From: Sphingobium aromaticiconvertens
GTDB lineage: Bacteria; Pseudomonadota; Alphaproteobacteria; Sphingomonadales; Sphingomonadaceae
Reading direction: 5' to 3'
Assembly (NCBI RefSeq): GCF_037154075.1
Contig: NZ_JBANRJ010000001.1
Coordinates: forward strand, 2,351,501 to 2,415,500
DNA: 64,000 nucleotides
In this document: piece by piece, positions 17,915-26,533 of the stretch
Layout of the letters: every line of letters begins with the position of its first letter
Position numbering within the stretch: position 1 is the first letter of the stretch
The notes under the pieces: model-generated
What the model was told of the DNA's origin: nothing
The model's input: only the letters and a program-made list of their open reading frames with translations
Databases searched by the model: none
Translations under genes and position numbers: made by a program

Positions 17915-18955
17915 ATGAGCATTTCTTCCCATGATGGCGGCCTGTTGCTGCCCCCGGACCCGCAGGACATGATTGCGTTGCCGCCCGCTTTCGGCACGCG
18001 CTTCATGTTGTTTGTGGATACGGAAGAGGAGTTTGACTGGGATCAACCCTTCCAGCGCACCGGACATGGCGTCACCGCACTTGAAGGCATGGCGCGGGGC
18101 CAGCGTTATTTCGCCGCTGCAGGCGTGAAGCCGGTCTATGTCACCGACTATCCGGTGATCGACAGCGATGCCGCTGCCGATATGATGGGGCGATGGCTGG
18201 CGGATGGCGCGGCTGACATTGGCGCACACCTGCATCCCTGGGTTAATCCGCCGCATGTGGAAGCGGTGTCGGCGCGCAACAGCTATGTCGGCTTTCTGCC
18301 GGAACAGACTGAGCGGGCGAAGCTGGAGGCGCTGTGTCGGCGCATTGCGGACCGTTTCGGCACGCGACCGATCGCCTATCGCGCGGGCCGCTATGGCGTC
18401 GGTCCCAACAGTGCGCGGTTGCTGGAGGATGCGGGCTTTCGCCTCGACAGTTCGGTTCGCAGCCGGTTTGATTATAGCCGTCAGTTCGGTCCGGATTTCC
18501 TGGGTTTGCCGCAAAATCCCTATTGGACCGGGCCTGCGCGTGCGTTGATGGAACTGCCGCTGTCCACGGCGTTTACCGGTTTGATGCGGGGGGCAGGGGA
18601 GCGGCTCTATAATGCGACGCGGGCGCTGGGACCGCTCGCAGGCGCCATGGCGCGTAGCCGCTTGTTGAGCCGCGTGCCTCTGACGCCTGAGGGCATACCT
18701 GTCGCTGACGCGATCGCCGCGATCGATGCGCTGATCGAAGAAGGCGTCCGGGTACTTAATTTCAGCTTCCATTCGCCGACGCTGGAGCCAGGGCATACGC
18801 CCTATGTCCGCACTGAACACGACAGAACGGCCTTTTACGCCTGGTGGGATGCGGTCCTGGCCCATCTGGCGCGACGTGGCGTGAGGGCCGCGACGCTTGA
18901 TCAGTTGCTGGATGCTGCGCAGGAGGGCCGCAGACACTCTTGCCAAGCGGCCTGA
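17915..18955 (+). CDS. Polysaccharide deacetylase family (WalW-like) protein
   Basis: 346 residues, ATG at 17915 behind GGGAGGG. NodB-like barrel: the metal/catalytic region appears as LFVDTEEEFDWD, the histidine pair region as GAHLHPWVNPP and the third as YRAGRYGVG; C-terminal FSFHSPTLEPG carries another conserved His. This arrangement matches the WalW subgroup described in polysaccharide clusters of xanthomonads and proteobacteria. Substrate unproven; a cell-surface glycan is likely. The last residues run up to the intergenic region before tRNA-Ile. Confidence 0.8.
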   Translation: MSISSHDGGLLLPPDPQDMIALPPAFGTRFMLFVDTEEEFDWDQPFQRTGHGVTALEGMARGQRYFAAAGVKPVYVTDYPVIDSDAAADMMGRWLADGAADIGAHLHPWVNPPHVEAVSARNSYVGFLPEQTERAKLEALCRRIADRFGTRPIAYRAGRYGVGPNSARLLEDAGFRLDSSVRSRFDYSRQFGPDFLGLPQNPYWTGPARALMELPLSTAFTGLMRGAGERLYNATRALGPLAGAMARSRLLSRVPLTPEGIPVADAIAAIDALIEEGVRVLNFSFHSPTLEPGHTPYVRTEHDRTAFYAWWDAVLAHLARRGVRAATLDQLLDAAQEGRRHSCQAA

Positions 18956-19061
18956 CGCGCTTTATCGCCCGCCAGCAGCAGGTTGCAGTCAGTCGTGATG
19001 TCGCCGGCTGCAAGGATGTTCCGCGATTTCCGAGATACTGTACGGGAATCGCTTTAAGGTG

Positions 19062-19137
19062 GGGCCTGTAGCTCAACGGTTAGAGCTGGCCGCTCATAAC
19101 GGCTAGGTTGCGGGTTCGATTCCTGCCGGGCCCACCA
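19062..19137 (+). tRNA. tRNA-Ile (anticodon CAT, lysidine-type)
   Basis: 76 bases with encoded CCA. Acceptor stem GGGCCTG pairs with CGGGCCC (one G-T wobble), D-arm GCTC...GAGC, anticodon stem CCGCT/AACGG region with loop containing CAT, and T-arm GCGGG-TTCGATT-CCTGC. CAT anticodons are Met initiator, Met elongator or Ile2. I call Ile2 because the acceptor has C4-G69 and C5-G68, the pairs known to be positive determinants for lysidine synthase TilS. An elongator tRNA-Met label is the alternative. Confidence 0.9.
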
Positions 19138-19393
19138 TATGCTTCACAAGTGCCTGAAAAGTCGTATATTTCCGAAAAATTTGGCTTTCCTGATTGCGCT
19201 GTACCATTTAACTGTGGTGCATGGACGATCTTGATTTGGCATAGCATCTCGATCTTTCAGTATCTCCAAAAGCGTGTGCCCGTAGACTTGGCCGCACTTT
19301 TCACATGCGTGCCCACCATCGCAGATATGGCAGAGCTTGAGATCCCCGGACAGGGCGCCACATGCGATCAGGGGCCGAGAGAGGTGGTATAAG

Positions 19394-20983
19394 ATGAAAA
19401 TCCGTTCGTTCATTTGGGCCACCACCGCATTTCTGATGTTGGTGAGCACAGCGCAGGCGCAACCTTCTCCGGCTGAACTTTATGGTTCGCTGTTCGAGCG
19501 GGTGCAGATGGAAAAGCTGTTCCCCGACGGCAAGACCTTCGTGGATGCGACGCCCCGTGCCGATCCGGACGCAATCATGGTCGCCTATCGCCAACAGCCA
19601 CCGCGCGACAGGGAAGCGCTGCGCGCCTTCATACTCGCGCATTTCACCGTTCCCGGCGTCAACGATCACGACGCAGCAGATCTGCGCGACCATGTCCGCA
19701 GTCTGTGGTCCACGCTTATCCGTCAGCCGGTCGTGCCCAAGGCTGGTAGTTCAGCGCTGCCGATGCCCGCACCCTTTGTCGTTCCAGGCGGACGCTTCCG
19801 CGAGATGTACTATTGGGACAGCTATTTCACCATGCTGGGCTTGGCCGTTGATGGTCAACAGCCGCTGATCGAATCGATGCTGGCGGATTTTACCGCGACC
19901 ATCGAAACGCAGGGCCATATCCCAAATGGTATGCGGACCTATTATCTCAGCCGCTCCCAGCCGCCTTTCTATGCGCTGATGCTCGACCTGTCGAAAGACG
20001 ACAGTCGCACGCTTGCCGCTCGCCGCCTGACCGCGCTGCGCAAGGAACATGATTTCTGGATGAAGGGCGCATCCTGCCTTGATGCTGATCGCGCCTGCGC
20101 GCGCGTAGTTAAGATGCCCGATGGGAGTCTGCTCAATCGCTATTGGGACGATCGCGACACGCCGCGCGATGAAAGCTGGGCCGAAGATGTAGCAACCGCT
20201 GCGCAGGCGGATGCGCCAAAAGCCGTCACCTATCGCCATCTGCGTGCTGGCGCTGAGAGTGGCTGGGACTTCAGTGCACGCTGGTTCGCCGAACCGCAGA
20301 AGATCTCGACCATCCGCACGACAGACATCGTACCCGTCGACCTCAACAGCCTGATGCTGGCAATGGAGCAGCGGATCGAGCTGCGTTGCCGCGCCGCAGG
20401 TGATACCATTTGCGCGAATGACTATGCCGCTATGGCGAAGCGCCGCAAGGCTGCCATCGATCGCTATCTCTGGGTGGGGCGTGAGGGCCGTTATGCGGAC
20501 TGGGACCGCAGAGCCAGGAAGTCGACGGCTGTTGTTTCGGCGGCCACCCTCTATCCGCTCTTCGTCGGAGCGGCCTCACCGGAGCAAGTGAAGGCCGTGT
20601 CGGCCACCGTCCGCACGACACTGCTCGCCAGCGGGGGGCTTCGCACCACGCCCATCCCTACAGGTCAGCAGTGGGACAGCCCCAACGGCTGGGCGCCGCT
20701 GCAATGGGTGGCGATTGATGGCCTTGCCCGCAATGGCGAAACGGCGCTCGCGCGCGATATCGCTGGTCGCTGGATAGGCACGGTCGCGGCAGCCTATGCC
20801 GAAACCGGCAAGATGTTGGAAAAATATGATGTGGAGGAGCGGCGGCCGGGCGGCGGCGGTGAGTATCCCCTGCAGGACGGCTTTGGCTGGACCAACGGAG
20901 TCGCCAGCGCGATTTTGGACCGCTATCCCGACATCATGGCTGGTTTCCAGTTGGAACATTCCAGGGCCGCAGCAGTGAACTAG
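19394..20983 (+). CDS. treA: Periplasmic alpha,alpha-trehalase
   Basis: GH37 enzyme that hydrolyses trehalose to two glucoses. 529 residues with a signal peptide (MKIRSFIWATTAFLMLVSTAQA-Q), so it acts in the periplasm. Both family signatures are present: PGGRFREMYYWDSYF from residue 131 and QWDSPNGWAPLQ from residue 426; the glycine-rich loop PGGGGEYPLQDGFGWTNG follows near the end. Start chosen at ATG 19394 behind GAGAGG. The TAG stop codon lies inside the left end (CTAGAGC) of a dispersed repeat. It stands alone without other trehalose genes. Confidence 0.95.
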   Translation: MKIRSFIWATTAFLMLVSTAQAQPSPAELYGSLFERVQMEKLFPDGKTFVDATPRADPDAIMVAYRQQPPRDREALRAFILAHFTVPGVNDHDAADLRDHVRSLWSTLIRQPVVPKAGSSALPMPAPFVVPGGRFREMYYWDSYFTMLGLAVDGQQPLIESMLADFTATIETQGHIPNGMRTYYLSRSQPPFYALMLDLSKDDSRTLAARRLTALRKEHDFWMKGASCLDADRACARVVKMPDGSLLNRYWDDRDTPRDESWAEDVATAAQADAPKAVTYRHLRAGAESGWDFSARWFAEPQKISTIRTTDIVPVDLNSLMLAMEQRIELRCRAAGDTICANDYAAMAKRRKAAIDRYLWVGREGRYADWDRRARKSTAVVSAATLYPLFVGAASPEQVKAVSATVRTTLLASGGLRTTPIPTGQQWDSPNGWAPLQWVAIDGLARNGETALARDIAGRWIGTVAAAYAETGKMLEKYDVEERRPGGGGEYPLQDGFGWTNGVASAILDRYPDIMAGFQLEHSRAAAVN

Positions 20984-21086
20984 AGCATGATTCGATCAGA
21001 CTGAATCGGATCAGGCTCCATTTATCTTTTGTTTTCCGTATTTTCCGAGTCAGCAGCAGATGCCATCTGCTTAGAAAATGCTCTAG
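20980..21086. repeat. Dispersed intergenic repeat, copy 1
   Basis: 107 bases bounded by CTAGAGCAT at the left and ATGCTCTAG at the right, i.e. complementary termini. The interior shares GATC...AATCGGATC-like dyads and the block TTTCCGAGTCAGCAG with copy 2 at 24551-24656. Its left end overlaps and supplies the TAG stop of the trehalase gene. Looks like a REP/MITE-type element that could fold into a hairpin. Confidence 0.75.
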
Positions 21087-21198
21087 GCAGCCGCTCCAAC
21101 ATTAATTTTAAGACCGGAGAAGGGTTTTCCGAAAACTGTGAATTTCACCGTCAATTCGGCGCCTTCCTTTCCTGTCGGAAAATCTCCAGGAGCGGCCA

Positions 21199-21681
21199 TC
21201 ACTGCGGGATAAAGATCGCCGTGTCGGCTTTCACCCTGTCCAGAGCGATCAGGGAACGGTAGCTTCGAACGCTGTCATTTTCCCCGAACAGACGGCGGGT
21301 CAGGCCTTCATAGGCCCGCATGTCGGAGGTCACGATCACTAGCACGAAGCTGACTCCGCCGGTCGCGAAATAGCATTGCTGCACTTCAGGCACTTCGCGG
21401 AACAGCGCTTTGGCTGCGTCGACACTGGCTGATCTTTCGTCATGCAAATTGACCTCGACGATGGCGGTGATCCCAAGCGAAACCGCTTCCGGTGCCACGA
21501 TCGCCACATTGCCAACGATGACCCCGCTCTTTTCCATGGCGGCAATGCGCCGCTGCACGGCGGCGGCCGACAGGTTCACCGCCGCCGCTATCTCGCGCTG
21601 GGGCGTCTTGTTATCCTTCTGGATGATCCGGAGAATGGCCCGGTCGAAGGAATCGAGGTGGCGGTGGCCAGAAAGTGTCAT
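21199..21681 (-). CDS. Lrp/AsnC family transcriptional regulator
   Basis: 160 residues from the ATG at 21681. N-terminal HTH (DSFDRAILRIIQKDNKTPQR..., LSAAAVQRRIAAMEKSG) and C-terminal effector-binding domain with the YFATGGVSFVLVIV strand. It is divergent from an EamA permease 95 bases away, the common arrangement in which an Lrp-type sensor controls an amino acid exporter. An in-frame ATG at 21765 would add 28 residues but would overlap the neighbour's start region. Confidence 0.88.
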   Translation of the reverse strand: MTLSGHRHLDSFDRAILRIIQKDNKTPQREIAAAVNLSAAAVQRRIAAMEKSGVIVGNVAIVAPEAVSLGITAIVEVNLHDERSASVDAAKALFREVPEVQQCYFATGGVSFVLVIVTSDMRAYEGLTRRLFGENDSVRSYRSLIALDRVKADTAIFIPQ

Positions 21682-21776
21682 GTAGCGAGTAATTGTTGCA
21701 TTTGGGTGCTCAATCAAGAGCGCATGGCTCTCTCGATCGATGATATCGCTCTTGCTTGTCAGCAAGAAGACGGGAC

Positions 21777-22772
21777 ATGGAAATCAGCACAACAGCGCCG
21801 GTCGGGCGGAAAGCCACGCTGTCGGGCATTTCCTGCGGTGCTGGAGCAGGGGCCTTGTGGGGGCTGGTGTTTCTGGCCCCGGAACTGGCCCGCGATTTCA
21901 GCCCGCTGGAACTGACCATCGGACGCTCTGTGGCCTATGGTGCTGTATCGGTGATCCTGATCGCCCCCTATTGGCAGTCTCTTAGGCAGCGATTGAAGGC
22001 GAGCGAATGGCGCTCGCTTGCCTGGCTCTCTCTGGCTGGTAACATCCTCTATTATATCCTGCTGTCTACTGCGGTGCAGACTGGCGGCATCGCCATGACG
22101 TCGCTCATCATCGGCTTCCTTCCAGTGGCGGTGACGATCATGGGCAGCCGCGAGGCCGGTGCAGTCTCGCTCCGAAAGCTCGCACCTTCGCTGATACTGT
22201 GTGCGGCGGGCGCCGGTTGTATCGGCTGGCAGGCGCTGGCTCTGCCGTCATCCGGCGCGGTTTGGACGCAGATCTTCGGCCTGTTGAGCGCCGTCGGCGC
22301 GCTCATATCCTGGACCGCCTATGCGGTCGGCAACAGCCGGTGTCTTTCCCGTCTCGACCGGATATCCGCGCATGAATGGAGCCTGCTGACCGGCATGGTG
22401 ACGGGCGCGCAAAGTCTCGTCCTGATCCCGATTACCCTGTGGCTCGGCGGCATGTCCCACGATGGTCCGGCATGGATCCGCTTCGCCGTCATTTCCATGG
22501 GGATCGCTCTCCTGGCGTCGATCGGCGGCAATGCGCTTTGGAACAGGGTGAGCCGACTGCTTCCGTTGACACTGGTCGGGCAGATGATCCTGTTCGAAAC
22601 ATTGTTCGCCCTGATCTATGGCCTGATATGGGAAGGACGGATGCCGACAATGCTGGAGGCCGCAGCCTTCGGTCTGGTGGTCGCAAGCGTCCTTGCCTGT
22701 ATAGCGGCACACGGCATATCGGCTGCAAAGCAATCACCAGTGCCCGATAAGACATGTCTCGACGCCGCGTGA
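21777..22772 (+). CDS. EamA/DMT family permease
   Basis: 331 residues with about ten hydrophobic helices in two EamA halves; GAGALWGLVFLAPELARDF starts the first and LLSAVGALISWTAYAVGN the second. Divergent Lrp regulator suggests export of an amino acid or analogue under its control. ATG 21777 is preceded by AAGAAGA; a GTG-initiated reading from 21756 is possible. The PEP-mutase-like gene follows 28 bases later on the same strand, so the two may be co-transcribed. Confidence 0.87.
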   Translation: MEISTTAPVGRKATLSGISCGAGAGALWGLVFLAPELARDFSPLELTIGRSVAYGAVSVILIAPYWQSLRQRLKASEWRSLAWLSLAGNILYYILLSTAVQTGGIAMTSLIIGFLPVAVTIMGSREAGAVSLRKLAPSLILCAAGAGCIGWQALALPSSGAVWTQIFGLLSAVGALISWTAYAVGNSRCLSRLDRISAHEWSLLTGMVTGAQSLVLIPITLWLGGMSHDGPAWIRFAVISMGIALLASIGGNALWNRVSRLLPLTLVGQMILFETLFALIYGLIWEGRMPTMLEAAAFGLVVASVLACIAAHGISAAKQSPVPDKTCLDAA

Positions 22773-22800
22773 CGAACCATAAGTGACCGGGAGAATGACG

Positions 22801-23550
22801 ATGCCGACAACCGCCGAAAAGCGCGCCGCCTTTCGCAAGCTGCACGAAGACGGGTTCTTCATCATTCCGAACGCCTGGGATGCGGGCAGCACCATCCGCC
22901 TGACACGACAGGGCTTCAAGGCCATCGCATCGACCAGCGCAGGCGCGGCATGGGCGGCGGGCAAGGAGGATGGCGAACTCAGCCGTGATGAAGTCCTCGC
23001 GCATCTCAGGCTGCTTGTTGGCGCCACCTCCCTGCCGATCAACGCGGACTTTGAGAATGGCTTTGCCGACAGTCCCGAGGGCGTGGCCGCGAATATGGCC
23101 ATGGCGGTTGAAACTGGTATCGCTGGCGTTTCGATAGAAGATTGGTCGGGCAGCAGGATGTACGATCGCACCCTGGCTATCGAGCGGACTGCAGCGGCGC
23201 GCGCCGCGATCGATGCCGTCGATCCGACTGTCATGTTGATCGGTCGCAACGAGAATTTTCGTGTGTCCGACATGCCCGTTAGCGACAGCATTGATCGCGC
23301 CGTCGCCTATGCAGAGGCCGGGGCTGATTGCCTGTTCGTCCCCTTCATCCTCGATCCCGGAGCGGTCGCGGAACTGGTGGCGGCGGTCACTCCGAAACCG
23401 GTGAACGTGGTCGTGCATGATTTTGATGAGAGCATTCGGGCATTTGCCGCGCTTGGTGTCCGGCGATGCAGCGTGGGCGGCAGCCTGGCCCAGCGCACAT
23501 GGGCAGCGCTCGATGAAGCCGCTGCGACGCTGAAGGCTTGTGAGAGATGA
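22801..23550 (+). CDS. Isocitrate lyase/PEP mutase superfamily protein
   Basis: 249 residues. The start KRAAFRKLHEDGFFIIPNAWDAGS is typical of the PEP phosphonomutase-like subgroup; NADFENGFAD holds the Mg-binding acidic residues, followed by SIEDWSG and GRNENF. The KKCGH catalytic loop of true isocitrate lyases is absent, as usual in this subgroup, whose members include methylisocitrate/oxaloacetate-type lyases of mostly unknown substrate. ATG 22801 is eight bases from GGGAG; ATG 22795 is possible. Likely in an operon with the EamA permease. Confidence 0.85.
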   Translation: MPTTAEKRAAFRKLHEDGFFIIPNAWDAGSTIRLTRQGFKAIASTSAGAAWAAGKEDGELSRDEVLAHLRLLVGATSLPINADFENGFADSPEGVAANMAMAVETGIAGVSIEDWSGSRMYDRTLAIERTAAARAAIDAVDPTVMLIGRNENFRVSDMPVSDSIDRAVAYAEAGADCLFVPFILDPGAVAELVAAVTPKPVNVVVHDFDESIRAFAALGVRRCSVGGSLAQRTWAALDEAAATLKACER

Positions 23551-23604
23551 CATGGGGAAAGGGCACAGAAAATTCGTTCATGAAAATATTCCTTTTTATC
23601 GCGT

Positions 23605-24091
23605 TTAGACTGTTTCGACTTCGACAAGATCGGCGGTTGCCGGGATCAGGTTGAGGCTGCGCATATCGGCCATATATTTATGGATGAACGCCTCATCGAT
23701 ATGCGGGACCAGGGGGGGCGGCCCGGAGGCCGCGCACGGCCTCGACGAAGCGGCGCGAACTGGGATGCGCCGGAGTGGGGTCGGCTGGCTCTGAAAACCG
23801 GCAGGCCATCATAATGGGCGCGCGCGGCTGCCATCCGGTGCAGCGCGATAGAATGAGGCCGGGGTCATGTCCGGCACTATGACGCTGAACAACAGTCTGG
23901 CGAACATGTCGGGCACGGTGATCTGCTGATCTCTGCGGCCCCTTCGAGTAAGACATGCAGCACGGGGCGCCCGTTGCTGACGATGTTCACGGCACATCCA
24001 TCGTCGATTTCGATGAGGTCCGTCGTGCTATCCAGCACGCGCAAATCGCGAGGCAATATTTCGCTCAGGCCAGACATGCGCATTCTCCATC
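23605..24091 (-). pseudogene. Decayed coding region of unknown identity
   Basis: The minus strand codes plausible protein in pieces in different frames. The first piece (from about 24080) reads GLSEILPRDLRVLDSTTDLI... NIVSNGRPVLHVLLEG; a second reads TVPDMFARLLFSVIVPDM with FYRAAPDGSRA; a third reads PAHPSSRRFVEAVRGLRAAP; and the end reads DEAFIHKYMADMRSLNLIP to a TAA at 23605-23607. The third and fourth pieces join if one C is removed from a run of seven (23701-23707 on the plus strand as G). I could not name the family. At least two frame breaks remain, so it is probably inactive. Confidence 0.5.
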
Positions 24092-24550
24092 GGGGCGAGG
24101 AACGTCGACACCGCGTCCCCCGCGCCACAATCAGCATCATCTCTCTGGATAGTTCGCCGATTTAGTGTGCTTACATATCATATCCAGCGAGTGGAGCACA
24201 ACGCCCGCGGTCCGAAAGCCTTCACAATTCGTCCAGGACGGGTCGACATTCAGGATTCCCAACAATAGCGCGACGATGCAAATCGCTTGAGCGACTCACT
24301 TTTGAGGCGTATGTTGCTGTCAGCAACCGAAGATGAGTCGATCTTCATTGATTGGCAATAGGCATCGGATGTAGCAACGCCGCCGCTCAATTCCAGGACA
24401 AGCTTTCGTAGCAAAATCCTGATGAAATGAGCGGCGACGCCATTTTACGCTACGCTCCTTTTGGGCCATCAAGCGGTTTCCAATTCCTCGGTCATCCACT
24501 GGCCTCTGACTGCTTTGTCGAGCGACAAGGATGCATGGAAGAGGGGCTGA
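24092..24550. other. Gene-free stretch
   Basis: About 460 bases between the decayed gene and the second repeat copy. I see no open frame with coding character, no RNA gene and no strong hairpin. It is probably debris of the same eroded segment. Confidence 0.5.
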
Positions 24551-24656
24551 CTAGAGCAGTATCCGATCCAATCGTATCGGACCGGCTGTTCCAGGTTTTT
24601 GATTTGACGCGTTTCCGAGTCAGCAGGGGATTCTACCTGCTTCGAAAATGCTCTAG
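24551..24656. repeat. Dispersed intergenic repeat, copy 2
   Basis: 106 bases with the same complementary ends as copy 1 (CTAGAGCA at the left, ATGCTCTAG at the right), a GATCCAATCG/GTATCGGACC dyad and the shared block TTTCCGAGTCAGCAG. Its right end supplies the TAG stop codon of the minus-strand acyl-CoA ligase remnant. Confidence 0.75.
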
Positions 24657-25054
24657 GTTGTTTGGACCATGTCCTTCACCTGATCGCGCAGCAGGAACTT
24701 CTGAATCTTGCCAAGTGGTGTGCGCGGAAAATCATCAACCAGGAACAGATGGCGAGGAACTTTGTAATTGGCCATCTGCTCGCGACTCCATCCTGTAAGA
24801 TCGGGTAAAGTGAGCGTTTCGGCGGGTTTCAGGATTACGCAGGCGGCGCACACTTCGCCCATCCGCTCATCGGGCCAGGCGATGACGCACACGTCTGCAA
24901 TCGCCGGATGCTTGCGCAGGATGGTTTCGACCTCGGCCGGATAGGCATTGAAGCCGCCGACAATGACGATATCTTTGAGCCGGTCCAATATGCGCAGATT
25001 GCCGTCCTCCCCGATACAGCCGACATCGCCGCTATGCAGCCAGCCATCGGCATC
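24653..25054 (-). pseudogene. 3' remnant of an acyl-CoA synthetase (AMP-forming) gene
   Basis: 133 codons of the C-terminal domain of an ANL-superfamily fatty acid or aryl-CoA ligase. The piece begins inside DADGWLHSGDVG, runs through the hinge DRLKDIVIVGGFNAYPAEVE, and keeps the catalytic Lys motif PRTPLGKIQKFLLRDQV at the end. The N-terminal 350 or so residues, including the AMP-binding P-loop, are missing: the gene is cut at 25054 by the IS element. The stop TAG is formed by the terminal CTAG of the adjoining repeat. It cannot be functional as a ligase. Confidence 0.88.
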
Positions 25055-25139
25055 TGTCCGCCGTCAGCACCAATGGCACAGATTTGAGGTTGTAAATTAA
25101 GGAGGGTTTGGGCTTCGTCGTAGTGACGAAGGAACGAAG

Positions 25140-25526
25140 ATGAAGCCCAAACCCTCCTTGAAAAATTCGCCGACAAAGGCCCCTGCTGAGCGTGTTGTGA
25201 AGGATATCCGGCGGCAGACCCGGCGCCATTTCTCAGCCGAAGACAAGATCCGTATTGTGCTGGACGGTCTGCGCGGCGAGGACAGCATCGCCGAGTTGTG
25301 CCGCAAGGAAGGCATTGCCCAAAGCCTGTATTACACCTGGTCGAAGGAGTTCATGGAAGCGGGCAAGCGGCGCCTGGCCGGTGACACCGCCCGTGCTGCG
25401 ACCACTGGCGAGGTGCAGGATCTGCGCCGCGAGGCCCGTGCCCTGAAGGAATGCGTGGCCGACCTGACGCTGGAAAACCGCCTGCTTAAAAAAAGCATGA
25501 TCGCGGATGGGGGCGACGACGAATGA
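25140..25526 (+). CDS. IS3-family transposase OrfA
   Basis: 128 residues; DNA-binding subunit of the IS. The basic N-terminus leads to a helix-turn-helix of the HTH_Tnp_1 type (FSAEDKIRIVLDGLRG..., CRKEGIAQSLYYTWSKEF) followed by a coiled leucine-zipper-like segment (EARALKECVADLTLENRLLK) used for oligomerisation in this family. AGGAA precedes the ATG. Its stop overlaps the orfB ATG (ATGA), implying translational re-initiation in addition to, or in place of, frameshifting. Confidence 0.92.
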   Translation: MKPKPSLKNSPTKAPAERVVKDIRRQTRRHFSAEDKIRIVLDGLRGEDSIAELCRKEGIAQSLYYTWSKEFMEAGKRRLAGDTARAATTGEVQDLRREARALKECVADLTLENRLLKKSMIADGGDDE

Positions 25527-26503
25527 GGTATCCCGCATCCGAAAAGCTCGAGATCATCCGGATCGTCGAGCAGTCGCACCTGCCCGCCAAGCACACGCTG
25601 GACAAACTCGGCATCCCCCGCCGGACGTTCTACCGCTGGTACGATCGCTTCGTCGAAGGCGGGCCGGAGGCGCTGGAAGATCGGCCATCGGCGCCGAGTC
25701 GGGTGTGGAACCGCATCGGCGACGATATCCAGGGCCAGATCGTCGAGATGGCGCTGGATTACAGCGAGCTGTCACCGCGCGAACTGGCGGTGCGCTTCAC
25801 CGACGAGAAGCGCTACTTCGTGTCGGAGGCCACCGTTTACCGCCTGTTGAAGGCCCACGATCTGATTACCAGTCCGGCCTATGTGGTGATCAAGGCCGCC
25901 GATCGCTTCCATACCCAGACCACGCGTCCGAACGAGATGTGGCAGACCGATTTTACCTACTTCAAGATCATCGGGTGGGGCTGGATGTACCTGTCGACCG
26001 TGCTCGACGACTTCTCGCGCTACATTATCGCCTGGAAACTGTGCACCAACATGCGCGCCGAGGATGTCACCGACACGCTGGACCTGGCCCTTAAGGCTTC
26101 CGGCTGCGACAGCGCCACCGTGCTGCACAAGCCCAGGCTGCTCAGCGATAACGGCCCCAGCTACATCGCGGGCGAACTGGCGGAATACATCGATGCCCAG
26201 AAGATGAGCCATGTACGCGGCGCTCCGATGCACCCCCAGACCCAAGGCAAGATCGAGCGCTGGCACCAAACCCTGAAAAACCGCATCCTGCTGGAAAACT
26301 ACTTCCTGCCCGGCGACCTTGAGGCCCAGATCGAGGCCTTCGTCGAGCATTACAACAACCAGCGTTACCACGAGAGCCTGAACAACGTGACGCCCGCCGA
26401 CGCCTACCTCGGCAGGGCTCCCGCCATCATCAAACAGCGCGAAAGGATCAAGCGAAAGACCATCGAATATCGGCGCTTGCAACACCGCAGGCTCGCCGCT
26501 TAA
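25523..26503 (+). CDS. IS3-family transposase OrfB (DDE integrase core)
   Basis: 326 residues. An N-terminal HTH (SEKLEIIRIVEQSHL..., LDKLGIPRRTFYRWYDRF) is followed by a retroviral-type rve core: first Asp in MWQTDFTYF, second in LLSDNGPSYI and the Glu in GKIERWHQTLKNR, so the DDE triad is complete. A basic C-terminus (KRKTIEYRRLQHRRLAA) ends the protein. The frame is intact, so the element could still be active. Confidence 0.93.
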   Translation: MRYPASEKLEIIRIVEQSHLPAKHTLDKLGIPRRTFYRWYDRFVEGGPEALEDRPSAPSRVWNRIGDDIQGQIVEMALDYSELSPRELAVRFTDEKRYFVSEATVYRLLKAHDLITSPAYVVIKAADRFHTQTTRPNEMWQTDFTYFKIIGWGWMYLSTVLDDFSRYIIAWKLCTNMRAEDVTDTLDLALKASGCDSATVLHKPRLLSDNGPSYIAGELAEYIDAQKMSHVRGAPMHPQTQGKIERWHQTLKNRILLENYFLPGDLEAQIEAFVEHYNNQRYHESLNNVTPADAYLGRAPAIIKQRERIKRKTIEYRRLQHRRLAA

Positions 26504-26533
26504 CATCAACCCCAAGACGAGGCCCGCACTCCG

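Noticed and set aside
17567..18946. 459-codon minus-strand frame opposite the kinase and WalW-like genes
   Set aside because: Arg/Gln/His-rich shadow of two well-supported genes; no family features.
23707..24140. AraC-type cupin regulator identity for the decayed gene
   Set aside because: The opening pieces faintly resemble a cupin-type sensor, but no HTH follows and the C-terminal piece does not fit; I left it unnamed.
24427..24798. 123-codon plus-strand frame across the repeat
   Set aside because: It runs through repeat copy 2 into the antisense of the acyl-CoA ligase remnant and has no conserved features.
25055..25200. Programmed frameshift between orfA and orfB of the IS
   Set aside because: No clear A6G-type slippery site at the overlap; orfB has its own ATG in an ATGA overlap, so re-initiation explains it.
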